A stretch of 64,000 nt of DNA from Rodentibacter abscessus (lineage in GTDB: Bacteria > Pseudomonadota > Gammaproteobacteria > Enterobacterales > Pasteurellaceae). Where the stretch lies: contig NZ_AP038785.1 of NCBI RefSeq assembly GCF_047160095.1, positions 1,054,001-1,118,000 of the forward strand. Direction: 5' to 3'. Made by a program: the position numbers and the translations under genes. How positions within the stretch are numbered: the first letter of the stretch is position 1; each line of letters starts with the position of its first letter. Below the pieces are notes generated by a model that made no database searches, had not been told where the DNA came from, and worked only from the letters and a program-made list of their open reading frames with translations. This document shows, piece after piece, positions 1-6,501 of the stretch.

Positions 1-89
1 TGCGCTTGGCGAAGTCGGTTCAGTCCCTCGGGCGTATAAAGCCGCCCGATACCGCCGAAACGTTGTTCGTAATTATCCACTCTCGCCAT
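1..89 (-). CDS. tcdA: tRNA threonylcarbamoyladenosine dehydratase TcdA (N-terminal fragment)
   Basis: Only the first 29 codons lie in the window; the gene runs off the left edge. The translation begins MARVDNYEQRFGGIGRLY, matching the start of TcdA (CsdL/YgdL), whose N terminus carries a QRFGG.xRLY motif before the E1-like nucleotide-binding domain. TcdA uses ATP to cyclise t6A37 to ct6A in ANN-decoding tRNAs. The ATG overlaps the mltA stop codon by one base (TAATG), so the gene is probably translationally coupled to mltA. The call rests on a short fragment plus the mltA-tcdA neighbourhood, which I also remember from H. influenzae. Confidence 0.8.
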   Translation of the reverse strand, partial: MARVDNYEQRFGGIGRLYTPEGLNRLRQA

Positions 90-1201
90 TAATTCAGCAC
101 CCAAACACGTCCATAATGTTTTGAAAGACCGGCAATATGCCCCGCTTGTTCACCAATACCGCGATATAAATCAAAATGGTGTCCGTTTACAGCGCCCCCT
201 ACATCTAATGCCACCATTAAATGTAATTTATGTGAACCTTTCCACTTGCCATCGTCATCAATATCCGGCACTTCAACCAACAAAACGGAGCCTGATGGAA
301 TCAGATTACGATCCGAAGCTACTGCCGCCATTGGTACTAATGGTACACCGGCAGAGCCTTTTACTTTTCCGCTCGGATCATTTTTAAAGAACACATAGGA
401 CGGATTACGTTCCAACAAACTTTGTACTCGCGACGGGTTCGCATTTCCCCAGTCGCGGATAGCTTGAATGGACATTTTCTCTTTCGGGATTTCACCGTCT
501 TCAACAAGTAAACGCCCTACCGCTTGATATTTGAAACCGTTTTGTCCCGCATAAGCAAAATAATTCAAATTGCCACTACCTAAATCAACATAACCGCTCC
601 CTTGTACACCAAGCAAGAAGTTATCAAGCATTGAATCACTATAAGCAAGCTCTAGCCCTTTCCCTTCCAATGCGCCCGCATAGATCTGCGCACGAGAGAA
701 ACGTTTATTTGCCGGCATTGCATAAATAGGGTGTTGGAATTTCCCTTGCGGAGAACGGCGTGCATGAATAACCGGTGAATAATACCCTGTCATCAACACG
801 TTTTGATAACCGTCAAATCCTTTCATAATTTGTGGCGAAATACCATATTGCGCCAGCTCACTCATATTAGCACCGGAAAGTACCCAATTCGTGATTTTAG
901 AATAGTTGTTATAAAAACGATCAGAAAGTCGGCTTGAATAGGTTTTTACATTAGAAAGTTGGGTTAAAAAATCGCCCTGATTAATGACCGCACTTTGATT
1001 TTCTACGAAAGAAACGGGAGATAAAAGACTTTGTTGATAGCTGCGACCGTCATATTTTGCACCAAATTTTTGGGGATCATCGCCTGTCGGAGTAAGAATA
1101 GATGAACCCGCTTTGTTTGGCGAAGTACCACAAGCAGTCAAAATTGAAGTCACCGCTAAAACTAAAAATACTTTGAAACCGAGATTGTGACAAAATTTCA
1201 T
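89..1201 (-). CDS. mltA: membrane-bound lytic murein transglycosylase A (lipoprotein)
   Basis: MltA cleaves the beta-1,4 link between MurNAc and GlcNAc, forming 1,6-anhydro-MurNAc, and is anchored in the inner leaflet of the outer membrane. I chose the ATG at 1201 instead of an upstream in-frame start because it opens a clear lipoprotein signal (MKFCHNLGFKVFLVL...LTAC, lipid-bearing Cys24) and has AGGA about nine bases upstream. The C-terminal part has the family's 3D-type double-psi barrel signature, ALDVGGAVNGHHFDLY, with the Asp region used in catalysis. The length of 370 residues is normal for the family. It is followed without a gap by tcdA. Identification is firm; the start is well supported. 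Confidence 0.93.
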   Translation of the reverse strand: MKFCHNLGFKVFLVLAVTSILTACGTSPNKAGSSILTPTGDDPQKFGAKYDGRSYQQSLLSPVSFVENQSAVINQGDFLTQLSNVKTYSSRLSDRFYNNYSKITNWVLSGANMSELAQYGISPQIMKGFDGYQNVLMTGYYSPVIHARRSPQGKFQHPIYAMPANKRFSRAQIYAGALEGKGLELAYSDSMLDNFLLGVQGSGYVDLGSGNLNYFAYAGQNGFKYQAVGRLLVEDGEIPKEKMSIQAIRDWGNANPSRVQSLLERNPSYVFFKNDPSGKVKGSAGVPLVPMAAVASDRNLIPSGSVLLVEVPDIDDDGKWKGSHKLHLMVALDVGGAVNGHHFDLYRGIGEQAGHIAGLSKHYGRVWVLN

Positions 1202-1353
1202 TCCTTTAATTCCTGAATAAAACGAAGAGTTACAAAGGCGCATACGCTATCAAAAAATACTCAAAACCTCTAGCACTATTTCCTGATAACGTTTAATTTA
1301 TGTGCGTTTTGTTCATTTTGTTGACAAATGAAAAGCAAAGTTTTGTTTAATAC

Positions 1354-1381
1354 TTGCAAAAATTTTTTAAGCAGGTATATT
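1354..1381 (+). promoter_or_regulatory. promoter of the initiator tRNA gene
   Basis: A -35 box TTGCAA (1354-1359) and a -10 box TATATT (1376-1381) are separated by 16 bp and end 13 bp before the mature tRNA. A GC-containing discriminator (GTGC) follows, as is usual for stable RNA promoters under stringent control. Confidence 0.7.
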
Positions 1382-1394
1382 GTGCACCATCAGA

Positions 1395-1471
1395 CGCGGG
1401 GTGGAGCAGCTTGGTAGCTCGTCGGGCTCATAACCCGAAGGCCGTCGGTTCAAATCCGGCCCCCGCAACCA
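1395..1471 (+). tRNA. initiator tRNA-fMet (CAT)
   Basis: A 77-nt cloverleaf with CAT anticodon and encoded 3' CCA. The C1-A72 mismatch at the top of the acceptor stem and three consecutive G-C pairs in the anticodon stem (GGG/CCC) mark it as the initiator and not elongator tRNA-Met. It stands alone between mltA and rlmM with its own promoter and a terminator straight after. Confidence 0.97.
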
Positions 1472-1479
1472 AATTCTAA

Positions 1480-1506
1480 AGCATCGATTTTTTATCGGTG
1501 CTTTTT
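1480..1506 (+). terminator. terminator of the tRNA-fMet gene
   Basis: A 9-bp stem (AGCATCGAT with ATCGGTGCT, one G-T wobble) with a short T loop is followed by TTTT, beginning nine bases after the tRNA CCA end. Confidence 0.75.
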
Positions 1507-1521
1507 CTTTATCCGGCACAT

Positions 1522-1556
1522 TAAAAAGCATTCCCCCTAGTGGAAAATGCTTTTTT
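1522..1556. terminator. likely bidirectional terminator beyond rlmM
   Basis: The arms AAAAAGCATT (1523-1532) and AATGCTTTTT form a stem next to T-rich sequence in both directions. It lies directly after the leftward rlmM stop and after the tRNA terminator, so it probably separates the two units. Confidence 0.6.
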
Positions 1557-1557
1557 C

Positions 1558-2646
1558 TTATTTAATTGAAATATGTACGGTAATTTCTTCTCTATCGTGA
1601 TACAGCTGTTTCGCTTGAATATCAAAATGAAGATTATTTTTCGCCAATTTATCCGATAGCATTTCCAGACATTGCGTAACCTCTTGATAACGTTTTTTCA
1701 TCGGCAATTTTAAGTTGAAAATGGTCTCACGACACCAACCGTTGACTAGCCATTTTCCTATTAAATTCGCAATTCGGTTCGGTTGTTCCACCATATCACA
1801 GACAAGCCAATCAATACGCTTTCGCTTTGGCGGATGAAATTTAAATCCGTCTTCCGCACAATGTTCGATTCGTCCGGTATCATGCAGGCTCGCAGCCATT
1901 TTGCCATGATCTACCGCATACACAAACAAGCCTCGTTTAACCAGTTGATAAGTCCAACCTCCGGGGCAAGCGCCGAGATCAACCGCAACCATATTTTCAT
2001 TTAGGCGTTTACTTTCTTCTTTACGCGGAATAAAAGTTAAAATCGCTTCTTCTAATTTAAGCGTAGAACGGCTTGGTGCTTCTGATGGAAACTTTAAACG
2101 AGGAATACCCATAAAATATTCGGAATGATTATTCGTATAAGAATAGCCGACATAGCAACAATTCGGTTTCACAAAAAAACAATGTAAAAATTGACCGCAC
2201 TTTTGTGTCGGTTTGGCGGCAAGCCAGCCCTGCTTTTTCAGCGCTTGACGCAATGGTACGGTAAATTTTCGACAAAATGTAGAAAGTGATTTTGATTCGT
2301 TGGTATCTGCCGTTTCAACAAAAAGTTCGATGGATTGGTTAAAATTCACTTGGTGTGATAACTGTTCAAACGCTGCAATAATCGGGCTAATTCGATCGAT
2401 TGGATCTAAATTCTCCAATAAATCGGATACCACCAGCATTTGACGGGCAAAGATCAGTTGGTTAAAGGGAATTTCGCGTGCTAAACGATCCGCTTCATCC
2501 GGTTGATAACATTCAAAAATCACATAACCCGAATTTTCTTGCACTCGTGCAAAACCAAATATGCCTAATGCCGTCGCACGATCAGTAATTTCGGCAACGA
2601 CTTCTTTTTCAAACCCTGAACGACAATATAGTGCTAATTTATTCAT
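1558..2646 (-). CDS. rlmM: 23S rRNA 2'-O-ribose C2498 methyltransferase RlmM
   Basis: RlmM methylates the ribose of C2498 in the peptidyl transferase region of 23S rRNA, using S-adenosylmethionine. The 362 residues match the usual length (366 in E. coli). An N-terminal THUMP-like region is followed by a Rossmann methyltransferase domain with the SAM motif DLGACPGGWTYQL at about residues 223-235, and then the Asp and Lys residues of the K-D-K-E type centre (for example CDMVEQP and NLKLPMKK). The start overlaps the end of gcvA by eight bases, so the two are cotranscribed. The gcvA-rlmM neighbourhood is shared with E. coli. Confidence 0.95.
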   Translation of the reverse strand: MNKLALYCRSGFEKEVVAEITDRATALGIFGFARVQENSGYVIFECYQPDEADRLAREIPFNQLIFARQMLVVSDLLENLDPIDRISPIIAAFEQLSHQVNFNQSIELFVETADTNESKSLSTFCRKFTVPLRQALKKQGWLAAKPTQKCGQFLHCFFVKPNCCYVGYSYTNNHSEYFMGIPRLKFPSEAPSRSTLKLEEAILTFIPRKEESKRLNENMVAVDLGACPGGWTYQLVKRGLFVYAVDHGKMAASLHDTGRIEHCAEDGFKFHPPKRKRIDWLVCDMVEQPNRIANLIGKWLVNGWCRETIFNLKLPMKKRYQEVTQCLEMLSDKLAKNNLHFDIQAKQLYHDREEITVHISIK

Positions 2647-3529
2647 CTTCTTTTTTTATTGCTGTAATAATCCAACGGCGAAATGCTTGAATTTGTTCAT
2701 CATCAAGGCGATCAAGTTGATTCACCACATAAAAAGATTTAGGATCCGGCAGACCCGTTTCCAATACAATTTGTAATGTGCTTTGTTCAATTTCTTGTAA
2801 CGCAAGTAAACGATTCGCAAGAACAATCCCTTGCCCGTGAATTGCCGCCTGTAATGCCATAAAAGTGTGGCTAAATAATGGACCCTGCTGAATATTTAAT
2901 TCATCCAATGCCAAATAATCCGCCATTGCACGCCAATTATCACGGGTATGAGTATGAATCAGTATATGATGTTTTAAATCCTCTTTACTGCGAATCGGAT
3001 TCTTAGCCAATAATTCCGGCGAAGCCAAAATCAGTAAATTCTCTTTTCCCAAGCAATCAACCTGCAAATTTTGCCAATCTCCTTTGCCATAATAAATGGC
3101 AAGATCAATTTCCTTATTCAGCAATCCCTCATCTTGATCAACGCCCTTTAAGCGAACTTCAACTTCGGGGTGAAGCCGATTAAACTCACTCAAATGAGGA
3201 ACAAGCCATTGAATACCAAAGGTTTGCGGCACGCTAATGGTTAAATGCGGATCGTTTTTTAAAGTTAATAATCGATCTGTTGCTTCGTTTAATTTACGCA
3301 GAATTTTATTAATATCTGCGAAGTAGATTTTGCCGAACTCCGTTAATTCTAAAGCACGATTTTTACGCTTAAATAATTCTACGCCTAAAAAATCTTCTAA
3401 TAGTTTAATTTGGTGACTCACTGCTGCCTGCGTAACAAAAAGTTCATCAGCCGCTTTTGTGAAGCTTAAATGTCGTGCGGCAGATTCAAAAGACTTCAGT
3501 GAATTCAAGGGAGGCAAACGTTTATACAT
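2639..3529 (-). CDS. gcvA: LysR-type regulator GcvA of glycine cleavage and gcvB
   Basis: In E. coli GcvA controls the glycine cleavage operon and activates the small RNA gcvB. The start at 3529 gives MYKRLPPLNSLKSFESAARH, which matches the GcvA N terminus, with GGAAG five bases upstream; a longer in-frame start nine codons earlier is less likely. The winged HTH is at about residues 22-42 (SFTKAADELFVTQAAVSHQI), followed by a periplasmic-binding-protein-like effector domain; 296 residues in all. The gene is divergent from gcvB, and an inverted ATTAG/CTAAT repeat lies between them, so autoregulation is probable. Confidence 0.95.
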   Translation of the reverse strand: MYKRLPPLNSLKSFESAARHLSFTKAADELFVTQAAVSHQIKLLEDFLGVELFKRKNRALELTEFGKIYFADINKILRKLNEATDRLLTLKNDPHLTISVPQTFGIQWLVPHLSEFNRLHPEVEVRLKGVDQDEGLLNKEIDLAIYYGKGDWQNLQVDCLGKENLLILASPELLAKNPIRSKEDLKHHILIHTHTRDNWRAMADYLALDELNIQQGPLFSHTFMALQAAIHGQGIVLANRLLALQEIEQSTLQIVLETGLPDPKSFYVVNQLDRLDDEQIQAFRRWIITAIKKEDE

Positions 3530-3580
3530 AATTCTTCCCAAATGTAATTTTTTCATCTATAATACATAGGATTCTATTCG

Positions 3581-3597
3581 GATTAGTTTTTCTAATC
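3581..3597. promoter_or_regulatory. probable GcvA binding site
   Basis: GATTAG-N5-CTAATC is a perfect inverted repeat of the T-N11-A LysR type and contains CTAAT, the motif I remember for GcvA. It is centred about 66 bp before the inferred gcvB start and overlaps the expected -35 region of leftward gcvA. That placement suits activation of gcvB with repression of gcvA. Confidence 0.7.
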
Positions 3598-3618
3598 TGT
3601 CAAATAAGAAAACATCAT

Positions 3619-3647
3619 TTGTTCTTGTTTTCTCTACTCCCTATAAT
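3619..3647 (+). promoter_or_regulatory. gcvB promoter
   Basis: A consensus -10 TATAAT (3642-3647) has a weak -35 TTGTTC (3619-3624) at 17 bp. The poor -35 fits a promoter that needs an activator such as GcvA. It predicts transcription starting near 3655. Confidence 0.7.
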
Positions 3648-3654
3648 GCCCTCA

Positions 3655-3827
3655 TACTTAACAGTTGGTAATTCCTTACTAGTTAATGAGTTTCGGACTT
3701 AAGTATGATGTTGTGTTTGCATATAGTTCGGGAAACCGAACTTGAGTAACAATTAGTTACTCGTTTACTTCCTGTATATTTAGACCTTTTTGGTTAAACG
3801 CCGCTCTTCTTGAGGGGCGTTTTTTTT
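3655..3827 (+). ncRNA. gcvB: GcvB small regulatory RNA
   Basis: GcvB is an Hfq-dependent RNA that represses many amino-acid and peptide transport mRNAs. This approximately 173-nt stretch has its hallmarks: a G/U-rich seed TGATGTTGTGTTTGCA at 3706-3721 like the E. coli R1 region, a second conserved segment ACTTCCTGTATATTTA at about 3767-3782 like E. coli R2, hairpins AGTTCGG-GAAA-CCGAACT (3725-3742) and GAGTAAC-N5-GTTACTC (3744-3762), and a final terminator. The 5' end can fold by pairing ATACTTAA with TTAAGTAT. It is divergent from gcvA, as in enterobacteria. The ends are inferred from the promoter and the T-run. Confidence 0.9.
3797..3827 (+). terminator. gcvB Rho-independent terminator
   Basis: The arms AACGCC and GGCGTT close an extended hairpin, followed by eight T residues. 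It forms the 3' end of GcvB and probably the Hfq landing site. Confidence 0.85.
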
Positions 3828-4003
3828 GGCTTGATCTTAACATATCCCCTTTTTCTTTTCCTCTTTAACTTTAAAAACTTTTGAATAACTGCTGTTTTTT
3901 TCTAAGAAATCTCAAAAAATTTCCGCTTTAAGGTTTTAATGCTTCAAATAATGGTGTAGATTAAATCTCATTTTTATAGAACATTGCACTTAAGGGAAAC
4001 AAG

Positions 4004-5035
4004 ATGAAAGACTTAGATTGGAATAACCTCGGTTTTAGTTATATAAAAACAGACTATCGTTTTATCGCCCATTGGAAAGAGGGTAAATGGGATGAAGGCA
4101 AACTCACGACTGACAACACTCTACATATTCACGAAGGCTCAACCGCCCTTCATTACGGTCAACAATGTTTTGAAGGTTTAAAGGCCTATCGCTGTAAAGA
4201 TGGCTCTATCAACCTATTCCGTCCGGATCAAAATGCCAAACGTATGCAACGTACTTCTGCCCGTCTTTTAATGCCACAAGTCCCCACCGAACTATTCGTG
4301 CGCGCTTGTAAAGAAGTGGTGAAAGCTAACGAAGAATGGTTAGGTCCCTATGGCTCCGGCGCTACCTTATATTTACGTCCGTTCTTAATCGGTGTCGGTG
4401 AAAATATCGGTGTGAAAACCGCACCGGAGTTTATTTTCTCTGTATTCTGTTGTCCGGTTGGTGCTTATTTCAAAGGCGGACTTGCCCCTTCTAACTTTAT
4501 TACAACCGAATACGACCGCGCAGCACCAATGGGAACAGGCGGTGTAAAAGTAGGCGGTAACTATGCGGCAAGTCTTCTTCCACACGAGTTGGCCGCAGAG
4601 CAAGGCACTCCGGAACGTAAATTTGCCGATGCCATTTACCTTGATCCGAAAACCCACACTAAAATTGAAGAAGTGGGTGCGGCAAATTTCTTCGGTATAA
4701 CCAAAGATAACAAATTTATCACACCGGTATCCGAATCAATTTTACCAAGTATTACAAAATACTCCTTACTTCATATTGCTAAAACACGCTTAGGAATGGA
4801 AGCTATTGAAGGAGATGTGTATATCGATCAATTAGATCAATTTGCAGAAGCAGGCGCATGCGGTACTGCGGCGGTTATTACTCCTGTTGGCGGTATTCAG
4901 CACAAGGGCAATTTCCACGTGTTCTATTCCGAAACTGAAGTCGGTCCGATCACCCGCAAACTTTATAATGAACTAACCGGTATTCAATTCGGTGATATTG
5001 AAGCACCGGAAGGTTGGATTGTTAAAGTAGAATAG
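4004..5035 (+). CDS. ilvE: branched-chain-amino-acid aminotransferase
   Basis: A fold-type IV PLP enzyme that moves the amino group between glutamate and the 2-oxo acids of Leu, Ile and Val, the last step of their synthesis. At 343 residues it belongs to the longer BCAT class II found in Haemophilus, not the approximately 309-residue E. coli type. Key segments are HYGQQCFEGLKAYR (about residues 50-63) and GTGGVKVGGNYAAS with the PLP lysine at about K182. A purine-rich AAGGGAAACAAG precedes the ATG. There is no visible leader peptide or attenuator in front. Its downstream terminator has been split by the insertion sequence. Confidence 0.95.
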   Translation: MKDLDWNNLGFSYIKTDYRFIAHWKEGKWDEGKLTTDNTLHIHEGSTALHYGQQCFEGLKAYRCKDGSINLFRPDQNAKRMQRTSARLLMPQVPTELFVRACKEVVKANEEWLGPYGSGATLYLRPFLIGVGENIGVKTAPEFIFSVFCCPVGAYFKGGLAPSNFITTEYDRAAPMGTGGVKVGGNYAASLLPHELAAEQGTPERKFADAIYLDPKTHTKIEEVGAANFFGITKDNKFITPVSESILPSITKYSLLHIAKTRLGMEAIEGDVYIDQLDQFAEAGACGTAAVITPVGGIQHKGNFHVFYSETEVGPITRKLYNELTGIQFGDIEAPEGWIVKVE

Positions 5036-5121
5036 TTTTTAAGTGTTAAAAAAGTGCGGTCGAAATGATCTGCCCCCCAAAAGTTGGACAAAATAAACCA
5101 ACTTAGTCAGGGGCAGATTTT

Positions 5122-5649
5122 ATGACCAAATACAATCAAACATTCAAACAACAAGCCATCGATTTTTATCTTAAAAATCACTTAGATATTTCACTTACAA
5201 AAAAACAATTTCAACTTTCCGACACCACCTTAAGACGTTGGATTACCCAATATCAACATTCAGGCAATGCAGGGCTTGCCCTATTGCCCGGCAAACGCAT
5301 TTATTCCGCTGAATTTAAATATCAAGTCATCCTTGCCGTTCAAAAAGGGGATTTCTCTGCAAGGCAAGCGACAATCCATTTCGGCATAAGTAATTCAGGT
5401 CTTATCAGCCAATGGTTGAAAGCCTTTGAAAAAGACGGTATAAACGGTTTACACCCCAAACCGAAAGGAAGACCGACAATGTCCCCGAAAAAACCAAAAT
5501 ACGCCAAAATGCCACCGCCGCCGAAGACCGAAGAAGACCGCTTACGGTTAAGGATTTTGGAGCTTGAAGCGGAGGTGGCATTTCTAAAAAAGTTGGACGA
5601 AGTGATACGGGAGGAAGAAGCCGAACGGCGGCGATTATCCAAAGATTGA
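5122..5649 (+). CDS. IS150-like OrfA, DNA-binding subunit of the transposase
   Basis: 175 residues with two N-terminal helix-turn-helix units typical of IS150 OrfA (around residues 8-50 and 60-110, for example SLTKKQFQLSDTTLRRWI and SARQATIHFGISNSGLISQW), then a basic, proline-rich linker and a C-terminal leucine-zipper-like helix (RLRILELEAEVAFLKKLDEVI). OrfA recognises the IS ends and, when made alone, usually limits transposition. The start lies 56 bp inside the left end. The helix carries the frameshift site used to make the OrfAB fusion. Confidence 0.9.
   Translation: MTKYNQTFKQQAIDFYLKNHLDISLTKKQFQLSDTTLRRWITQYQHSGNAGLALLPGKRIYSAEFKYQVILAVQKGDFSARQATIHFGISNSGLISQWLKAFEKDGINGLHPKPKGRPTMSPKKPKYAKMPPPPKTEEDRLRLRILELEAEVAFLKKLDEVIREEEAERRRLSKD
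5586..5592 (+). other. programmed -1 frameshift heptamer (A AAA AAG)
   Basis: Read in the OrfA frame the bases fall as A-AAA-AAG, the classical IS3-family and dnaX slippery sequence. After a one-base backward slip the new frame stays open from 5592 into orfB and to its stop at 6455, giving a fusion of about 157 OrfA residues with the whole integrase domain. Confidence 0.85.
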
Positions 5650-6455
5650 GAGGGACGTTTCCGCTTAACATCTTGCTTTCATTGGCAAATTTGTCTCGTA
5701 GTGTGTTTTTCTATCATTTAAAGCCGAAGGCGGATAAAAATACCGCACTTAAAGCGGAAATCAGGCGGATTAAAGCAGAAAATCCGGCGTATGGTTATCG
5801 CCGAGTAAGTGCGTTATTGAAAGGCGTTAATCACAAACGGGTACAACACTTAATCCAACAAATGGGGCTACAGGTGAAGGGCAAAAAAGCGAGAAAGTAC
5901 GCCGCCTATCGCGGTGAAATCGGAAACATCGCCCCAAACCGCTTACAACGGGATTTCACCACAACCCGACCAAACGAAAAATGGCTTACCGACATCACGG
6001 AAATCAAAGCCAAAGACGGCAGTAAATGTTACGTCTCACCGATTTTAGACTGCTTCAACTCGGAAATCATCAGCGTTGCTATCAGTCGAAGCCCGAATTG
6101 GCAACAAGTGAAAGTAATGTTGCAACAAGCGGTCGAAAAATTACCCAAAGAGGCGAAGCCGATACTGCATTCGGACCAAGGTTGGCAATATCAAATGTGT
6201 GCGTATCAACGCATCTTACAAGAAAACGGCATAGTGCAGAGTATGTCAAGAAAGGGAAACTGCCTAGATAATGCGATGATGGAGAGCTTTTTCGGGCGGA
6301 TGAAAACGGAATGTATCTATGGTAAGCATTTTGACAATGCCGAGGAGGTTGCACAAGCGGTGAGGGAGTATATACGGTATTACAATGAGGAACGAATACA
6401 ATTAAAATTAAACGGCTTGAGCCCGATACAATATCGAACTCAAACCATTTGTTAA
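5646..6455 (+). CDS. IS150-like OrfB, DDE integrase part of the transposase
   Basis: The frame contains a helix-turn-helix_21 region (IRRIKAENPAYGYRRVSALL) and an rve-type integrase core with the catalytic residues visible in order: WLTDITEI, LHSDQGWQYQ and NAMMESFFGRMKTE (D, D and E). The sequence ends NEERIQLKLNGLSPIQYR, as in IS150 and IS3 transposases. The TTG at 5646 is only a nominal start; functional transposase is expected as the OrfAB fusion starting at 5122, since the same frame is open upstream to the slippery site. Confidence 0.9.
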   Translation: MRGTFPLNILLSLANLSRSVFFYHLKPKADKNTALKAEIRRIKAENPAYGYRRVSALLKGVNHKRVQHLIQQMGLQVKGKKARKYAAYRGEIGNIAPNRLQRDFTTTRPNEKWLTDITEIKAKDGSKCYVSPILDCFNSEIISVAISRSPNWQQVKVMLQQAVEKLPKEAKPILHSDQGWQYQMCAYQRILQENGIVQSMSRKGNCLDNAMMESFFGRMKTECIYGKHFDNAEEVAQAVREYIRYYNEERIQLKLNGLSPIQYRTQTIC

Positions 6456-6501
6456 ATGGTCTAACTTTTTGGGGTCAGATCAAAATTGACCGCTCTTAAC
6501 A

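Larger units (their letters stand above)
5063..6485 (+). mobile_element. IS3-family (IS150-group) insertion sequence with 3-bp target duplication
   Basis: The element is 1,417 bp (5066-6482), flanked by AAA on both sides (5063-5065 and 6483-6485), fitting the 3-bp duplication of this group. Imperfect terminal inverted repeats of about 26 bp begin TGATCTG and continue CCCC-N-AAAAGTT at both ends, with TG/CA termini. It carries two overlapping genes in relative -1 frame with a slippery heptamer between them. Both genes are open and the DDE residues are present, so the copy looks complete. It lies between convergent ilvE and purF. Its orfB contains a DNA uptake signal core at 5742-5750. Confidence 0.92.

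Noticed and set aside
121..387. Open frame of 88 codons on the + strand within mltA
   Set aside because: It is antisense to a well-conserved gene, has no ribosome site and its translation resembles no family; it is a shadow of mltA.
3828..4003. Leader peptide or attenuator for ilvE
   Set aside because: No short frame rich in Leu, Ile or Val codons and no terminator/antiterminator pair could be drawn between gcvB and ilvE.
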